DNA of 64,000 nt from Ailurus styani. Lineage: Eukaryota; Chordata; Mammalia; Carnivora; Ailuridae. A program made the position numbers and the translations under genes. The notes under the pieces are model-generated. The model was not told the DNA's origin. It made no database searches and worked only from the letters and a program-made list of their open reading frames with translations. The stretch covers positions 5,215,847-5,279,846 of the forward strand of contig LNAC01000031.1 of NCBI GenBank assembly GCA_002007465.1. The letters run 5' to 3'. Positions 57,886 through 64,000 of this stretch are shown here, in pieces. The stretch's first letter is position 1. Each line of letters opens with the position of its first letter.

Positions 57886-60800
57886 CCTTGAATGGAAAGA
57901 GGTAAAATGGGCAGGGGGCCAACTTCTAATGCATCTGATCCTCACATAAATTTTCAGGTCTGTCAAGAAACAGTCACTATTTATAATTGAAGTTGCTAGG
58001 ACAGATTTTTATCATGTTTTTAGATCACAGATTCCCTTCATCCTTTAAGGACAAGACAGCAGGAACTTACAGAAATATTGTTTAAGCTCTCTGGGCTATA
58101 TCGATTATTAATTTATATTGTAGCCACGCTGTTTGGGGTGCCGCTTTCCTTTAGAGAAGCTCACATGTGAGAGGGTTCCCTTTAACGTGATTGAAGAATT
58201 TTAAATAGGCATTTTTAATATTTGCTGCCCTCTTAATATAACTTGTTTAATGCACCACTGTTAGCACAGGGATTATGAGTTAATAAAAATGTCATAGTAT
58301 TCGTGAATAAAACACTATGTAATTTTCCCCAGGTAATGATTAACAGCATAAGGCTATATTAACAATACTCTTAGTGTACAGTCCCTAAATGTATTTGATC
58401 CTCATCTTTTAGAAAGTAATTTTATACTGAAATTCAGTAGTAAAATATTTGAAGGATTTAGTTAAGCTAGTGAATGTAAACTTCTCAGGTGCATGAATCT
58501 TTCAAATGATTTGTATTAAACTGCTATGTAAAATATCACTCTCTTTTAAAGTCAACCCAAAAGTTTTAAATGTTAGTTTAACATTCACCTTATTGGGATT
58601 CACAAAGAGTTTATTCATCTCATCACAGCATTTGTTTAAATAGTTGAAAAATAAAATTAATAAGCCATTAGGTCATTATTACATAATGTTTCTGCTCTCA
58701 TAGATAAATGGGTTTCTTTTTCTGTCTTTCTTTTAAATAATGTCTCTCTGGCTTTGTTCTGTGGCTGCAGCAGGCTGTTAGTATGTATCTTTATACCATC
58801 AGAACGAATGAGATATATCTGTATAAATTATTGATTCACTTGAGCCTACCTCTGTAATTCAGAGCTGAAAACTCTGGCAGCTTATCTACTAGAATGATAT
58901 AACTCGGAGACTGAAGTTACCTACCACAGCAACAGTAGCCAGTTGGGGGGTCAAATGCCCTTTTACCTTTATACCCGAACACCTGCAAATTGAGCTGTAC
59001 CCCATTCAGAATTTCAAGAACAGGTCCATTGTCGCAGGAAGTAGAGTTTGTTTCTGGGAGAAAATTATGCCAGTTCTAGTTCTGAATGAAAGACAAGGCT
59101 TTTATTACTCAAGGGATATTAGGGCTGACTGCTTTTTTGAGAAAACAAATTTGCTGTAACTTTATCTGTAATTTAGTCCTGAATGGGTGCAAATAGACTG
59201 CACATTGTATGGTGCAGAAAGAAGAAAATAGGGGTCTGTTAAAGCCATACAAGGGCTATGTAACCATTATATTTCCGAGGGAAGTCTTATCAGAGTTGCA
59301 GGTTATAAGGGAGAATAATTTGGTTACAGCCTTAGCATCAAACACCTGTTTGGAATTTTAGTTTAGAATGATACTGGAGAAGAAAGTTTTTGTCTAAAAC
59401 TGTGGGTGATGAAATACCCATTTCCTGAAAGTTGCTGTACCAGCTGTCTTTCACCTAGAGAATGGCCCTCTCCAGAAACTTCCAGAATTATTATAATCAC
59501 TCCCCCTGAGGTCGAGTGTTAGACTCACACCTAGTCAGAGGGTGTTGACTTGTTTCACTTTTAGGAGAAGATTAGATTCATAGCTTTATAGACCCTTTCC
59601 AATTAAAAAGGAAATCCATGCAGTATTCTTCATGTAAGAGGCTGATTTAAGCTTCGCCAAGGCTGAGAGCAAGATGAATGTTTTGAGTAAGGGACAAGAA
59701 AAAGCAAGCTTCAGCTGATGAGTCTCCAGGTTACAGAGTGTGGGGACTAATGGATCATACATTATTTGGAGAAACTCATCCCTCAAGTTGGTCACCCACT
59801 ACTTAGTCAGCAAGCTCAGTAGTTGTCATAGAAACACTCATTTTTACAGTGTTAGAGTTGATCACTGACATGGAACCAGACTAGGTAATCAAACATCTTA
59901 GCCATATGCTTGTTCTGAGCTCCAACCTAGTCAATTAGCACATTTTCTATTAAAAACTTAGTTGTAATAGGTCTTCATTAGCTAGCAGTTGCCATAATTG
60001 AATAGTTACTCAATTATGTCCATCCCCCAACCTCATTTTCACTTCTTTACAGAGTCCAAGTAGGAATATATCCAAGAATGTTCGTGAGCCCCACTTCAAG
60101 CAAAATTCATGACCCTCACCTCAAACAAGCTGTTAGAGGTTGATCCCGGGTTGAATACTTAATTTTTCTTACTATGTGTTGGCATAGATAACCGGGCCCC
60201 TGGTCTTTTCCTTCTTCGGTTTCAGGATTGCAAGTATTTCTTTACTGAGTAAGGAGTGGGAAGAAGTCTGTAGTAAAAGCGCATTGTGCCATAACGTCCC
60301 CAGAACATGAACCCCTTTCTAACCTTAAACCCATCCCTCCCCTTACCATTTTTCAGCCTTCCCACCAGATACCCATCTGAGCATGTCATTATCCTGGGAT
60401 TGCTCTCCATTATCAGCATTACGGCCCCTGCTACCCTCTGCCCATGTCCGCCATATTTTACGTAAAGGAATCTCATCTGTGCCCTGCATCATCTGATGAT
60501 CAAATCTGTTATCTAGGGGTGGGAATGAGCCACCTTTCCGTTTATGCACATCTTATTAATACCTTGTGGACAAAATATTCTGATTTTCTTAGGCATCCCA
60601 GTCCTTATTTCCAAACATGTAGAAAAGGTTGGTACTGGGATATCAGAGAGCAGGTGGAGCATTGAAGTGGTGCTCAGATAACACCGTGTAGGAAATTTCT
60701 GGCCCCAGCCACTCACAAGGATGCTCTTCTAGATGATTGGTGAAATCGTACCTTTTTCTTCATTATAAAATCATAAATATGAAAAAATCTGGAAGAGAAT

Positions 60801-61714
60801 TGGTCATAAAGGTTTTCTGAGCTTGGTAGCTTCATAACGTCACTTTGCTGTGTGTATTACAAAAACAAAAAACAAAAAACCATAAGCACCTACTCTTTTA
60901 AGAAGTGTAACCACACTTACCTTAAAAAAACACAGGGTTTCAACTTCCCTGCATCACCAAGCAGCATAGCCACAAAATTTTGCCCTCAGAATGGCACAGG
61001 AAAAGGATAAACAGAATCAGAGTCCTCCTAACGGTCCTGCTACTGTCCCTTCTCTGGCACATGGCAGGGTCCTTTCTAATACATCCATCCTTGCTGACCA
61101 GGTCTTCGCGATTTAGATTTGCAGGCTCGGTTCAATGTAAGAGGATAAATGGTTTCAAGGATGACAGATTGCACATCTGGTTTCTTCTCCCCCAACCCCT
61201 GTGTTCACCTTTATAACATTTTTTTCCACAAAGTAATGTGGTTTAAAAATCATTTTAAGTTGCCTAACATAAACGATAAAATCAAATATTGGATTCACAA
61301 ACAATAGCCTTTATTGGTTTGTGACAAGTGATCCATCTTTTTACATTAGTGCAGCTTTCTGAACCAGATTATTTTTCATAATTGATAATTTGTGAGTCAT
61401 ATATTTGTTATCTCTTCTTTTATGGCTTTGAAAATAGTGAACGATGCCAAAGATCACTGTGCTTTTATAAAGAAAATTATTTTAGTGTCGTTTATTGGCT
61501 GGTGTTTCTGAAAGTATGTTACCAATAAGTTTTGCAGAGAATGTAACAAAGATAAAAGTAACATCCCCTGCTAGAAAGAGACCCGATAAGTCTAGAATTC
61601 ATGTTGATAACATGAATTTAGTCTTAGAATGTATTCATGTTTAGCATGAGAACAATGAAAATACACAAATAAGAAAGAAGTGTCAAATATAGTCCTGTGA
61701 GCTGAGAAAAAATG

Positions 61715-61850
61715 GTTTTCCTGGTGATGGGTATTAAGGAGGGCACGGATTGCATGGACCACTGGGTGTTAACACGCAAACAATGAATCTTGGAGCACTA
61801 CATCAAAAACTAATCATGTACTGTATGGTAACTAACATAACACGATAAAA
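61715..61850 (+). mobile_element. L1 3' end, sense (carnivore L1)
   Basis: GGTGATGGGTATTAAGGAGG, CACTGGGTGTTAACACG, AATGAATCTTGGAGCACTAC, ATCAAAAACTAATCATGTAC follow the carnivore L1 tail, the reverse of the copies at 4815 and 11465. Confidence 0.88.
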
Positions 61851-64000
61851 AATGGTTTTGTTGCATGTTTGGACAATTTTTCTGATACACAATCCACATT
61901 AGAACGATACACAAACACAGTAGCTACCTTGTTACGAGTATTACAGTTATACCAACAGAATAATGACACTATTTCTTATGATCAATAGTTTTAGTTGATT
62001 TTGATAAATAGCCTTAGGACAAGTATCCACCAACCATAATATAATTTTTATGATTCAGCTGTATATTTTGCTCCTAAAACCTTCTTCAACGCAATAGGAA
62101 AATCTTTACCCTTTATTATGGTTTGTAATTACGTTATGGTAGAATTAGAACTCTACATATGAATTTATTTGCCTCAGGTAAATAATAATAAGGACTCAAA
62201 AATCTATTTTGCCTGAGAGGGCAGAATTAAAAACTTTTTCTTACCCTTAATTAATAATTCTCTCACACATCCTGAACTCTTTCACTAATTCCGTTCACAA
62301 GTTATACTGACTGACAGAGTATAAATCAGTTGGAAAAGTAACAACCCAATTTGTGGAGAACTATATGAGGAAAAAATACCATTGGGTAAATTAAATATTA
62401 ATTTCACAGAAAATTCATTGTGTATTTGCTTTTAGAAATTATATGATTTGTCCTCAGTCTTTATTAAAATTTCTCCTGAATAATTTAATTATAGAAAACT
62501 ATTTCTAATAAAAATATTATCTACTTAATTAAAATAAAATTGAGATCATTTAATCATTGCATAATTATATTATGATTATATACATTTAAACACCATATAT
62601 AAAACATTTGCTCTTCAGGAGACACTAATAGTAGGGGAGGAAAAAAAAAACACCTGTAGGTTAATGTATTCACCACTTTCACTTCTAAAGTTATAGATGC
62701 TATTACACACGTTGTTACATGTAATTGCTTAACATTCATATTTTAGTTGGGGGGAAATGCTGAACAATACACAGTTGGCTACGAATCAGAATAAACTAGC
62801 ATATTTATTATTAGTACAATGCCTTCTCTTTGATGAGTCTGTTATATTTTCACTCTTTAATTAATTGAATTTCACCTAAGATTATTACTTCTAAATACTT
62901 CAAGGATATATTAAGGTTAATATTTGATTATTCAAAACCAAAATCCAATTATAAAGAATAGCATTCTTTCCTCCCCTGAACTGAAAATGTTCTAAATTGT
63001 GTTTAAAATTAAGGATGTGGGGAACATCATCCGATTGGCAAGCAGAAGGTTTGAACTATATAAATAGCTGTATTACAGAAAGATAAGTTTCCTTTAGGCA
63101 TATCTTGGAAAATGTTGACAATGTTATTTAGTGTCTATAACAGTATGAGGAAGAATTTGCTCTACCTTTTCAGATGTTTCATTGGCCTCATTTATGGCAT
63201 TTGCAGTGATGGCGGTATATGTTTATTTGTACATATGGTGTGACAGATTGTTGACGTGTTTTAACCATAATATATTATTCAGTTTTGAAACCTACTCTCT
63301 TTAGAGTTGGAATTTCTTTACAGTTGAAGGAAAAACGCATTTCTAATAACTTGTCTTATAGTTTCAAAGATCCGTATTTTAAAAATCACCCTCCATATTT
63401 CAGAAAATGTGGCCGTTATATAAATTACGGAGAATTCAGTGTTAATCATATTTTTTGTCAGTGAAAATCAGATTCCTTTATTGTAAGATGAACTACCATC
63501 TGAGCTTCATAACTGAAGTATTTGGTATCTTCTTAAAGAAGAAGTACAGTTTAAAATACACATAATCTTTAAATTTCTCTAAATACGGAAAGTAGAGAGT
63601 GTTGAACAAATGAATTTTAAAAGCTGTATAGAGTCAGGGAGAATGTAGAATAAACTGTTCCCTCCTCTAACCACTGCTGCCTTATGAGATTTGCTTGAAC
63701 CATAGAAGCTTATTCCAAATTTTGTAATTGATTGCTCTAACAAAAACAATTAGTATCATTGATATAGATTCTACATAGAATATATATACAATATATATAT
63801 TCAATATACATGCAGAAGTATTAGAATACATTATTGAGACAGAACTTCAACCTCCTCAGAAAAGCAATTTACATTTTTCAGAACGTAAATCACCCTCCAA
63901 AAGAAAAAAAAAAGTGGGAAATAACAGAAAACGCTGGAAGTGGGTTGTAGTTTTAAAACAAAAACTGTCAATAAGCATCCGAGTGTGTGTTAGGCAATCT

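Larger units (their letters stand above)
1..64000 (+). other. MCTP1: MCTP1 gene, internal part (introns plus eight coding exons)
   Basis: The window lies inside one long gene. Eight exons with GT-AG boundaries join into an open frame of 305 codons whose product matches MCTP1, an endoplasmic reticulum and vesicle-associated membrane protein with three C2 domains and two carboxy-terminal transmembrane segments. The paralogue MCTP2 was considered, but the linker motif LEEGEGHLVLLVTLTASATV and the segment SVNSLEDQKEREEIL are the MCTP1 form as I remember it. Neither the start codon, the first C2 domain, the transmembrane segments nor the stop codon is in the window. Intron sizes (15.4, 4.7, 18.5, 1.8, 0.34, 0.38 and 2.0 kb, plus flanking introns over 1.8 and over 18 kb) fit a very long vertebrate gene. 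Family recognition is from memory and not from a search. Confidence 0.95.
45813..64000 (+). other. MCTP1: MCTP1 intron, 5' part (over 18 kb)
   Basis: The next exon (first transmembrane segment, expected to encode a stretch near WNFELYMIPL) was looked for and not found. Recognised content is a C-run at 46002-46010, a MIR at 48.3 kb, a hAT-like MITE at 53.4 kb, SINECs at 54.5 and 55.8 kb, and an L1 tail at 61.7 kb. Nothing is recognised in 45820-47750, 48480-53400, 53630-54470, 56030-57860, 57890-61690 or 61860-64000, apart from short low-complexity runs such as (TTG)n at 50889-50906, (GT)n at 52985-53001 and AT repeats at 63780-63830. Confidence 0.8.

Overview
This window is nuclear DNA from a placental mammal of the order Carnivora. 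The dominant young repeats are tRNA-derived carnivore SINEs (SINEC), recognised by the head GGCGCCTGGGTGGCTCAG, a tRNA-like A box and B box, a CT-rich middle and an AAATAAATAAAATCTT tail. The form of the tail (TGCCTACTTGTGATCTCTC) is what I associate with mustelids such as mink or ferret; that species-level guess is from memory. No bacterial, phage, CRISPR or operon-like content is present.

Only one gene is supported: MCTP1 (multiple C2 and transmembrane domain-containing protein 1), read on the + strand and incomplete at both ends. Eight coding exons were found by translating between AG and GT boundaries. They lie at 1787-1917, 17275-17461, 22168-22261, 40766-40868, 42646-42748, 43089-43190, 43573-43647 and 45693-45812. 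Joined, they give 915 nt, exactly 305 codons with no stop, and every exon phase agrees with its neighbour. They encode the second half of the second C2 domain, the linker, the whole third C2 domain and the segment leading to the membrane region. The amino-terminal exons, the first C2 domain, the transmembrane exons and the stop codon lie outside the window.

The rest (over 98 percent) is intron. 1-17 kb: SINEC copies, an old L2 LINE with a decayed reverse-transcriptase frame (6.4-7.6 kb), a Tigger-type MITE (7.6-8.0 kb), antisense carnivore L1 tails, a MaLR-type LTR (13.7-14.0 kb), MIRs and a 169-nt purine tract ending 31 nt before an exon. 17-31 kb: few repeats, with several blocks that look like regulatory sequence. 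31-39 kb: SINEC- and L2-rich, with one nested SINE pair. 39-54.5 kb: five exons and no SINEC copy. 54.5-64 kb: last partial intron with two SINECs and one L1 tail.

No new protein system is visible. The open reading frames outside the exons are short, lie in repeats or lack any recognisable family. The observations most worth checking are non-coding: a possible intronic promoter (10.6-11.0 kb), a perfect 15-bp hairpin (35.95 kb), a four-copy inverted ATTTCAC/GTGAAAT array 0.4 kb before an exon (45.3 kb), a PBX/MEIS-like block (20.0 kb), and two single-N junctions flanked by duplicated sequence that look like assembly errors.
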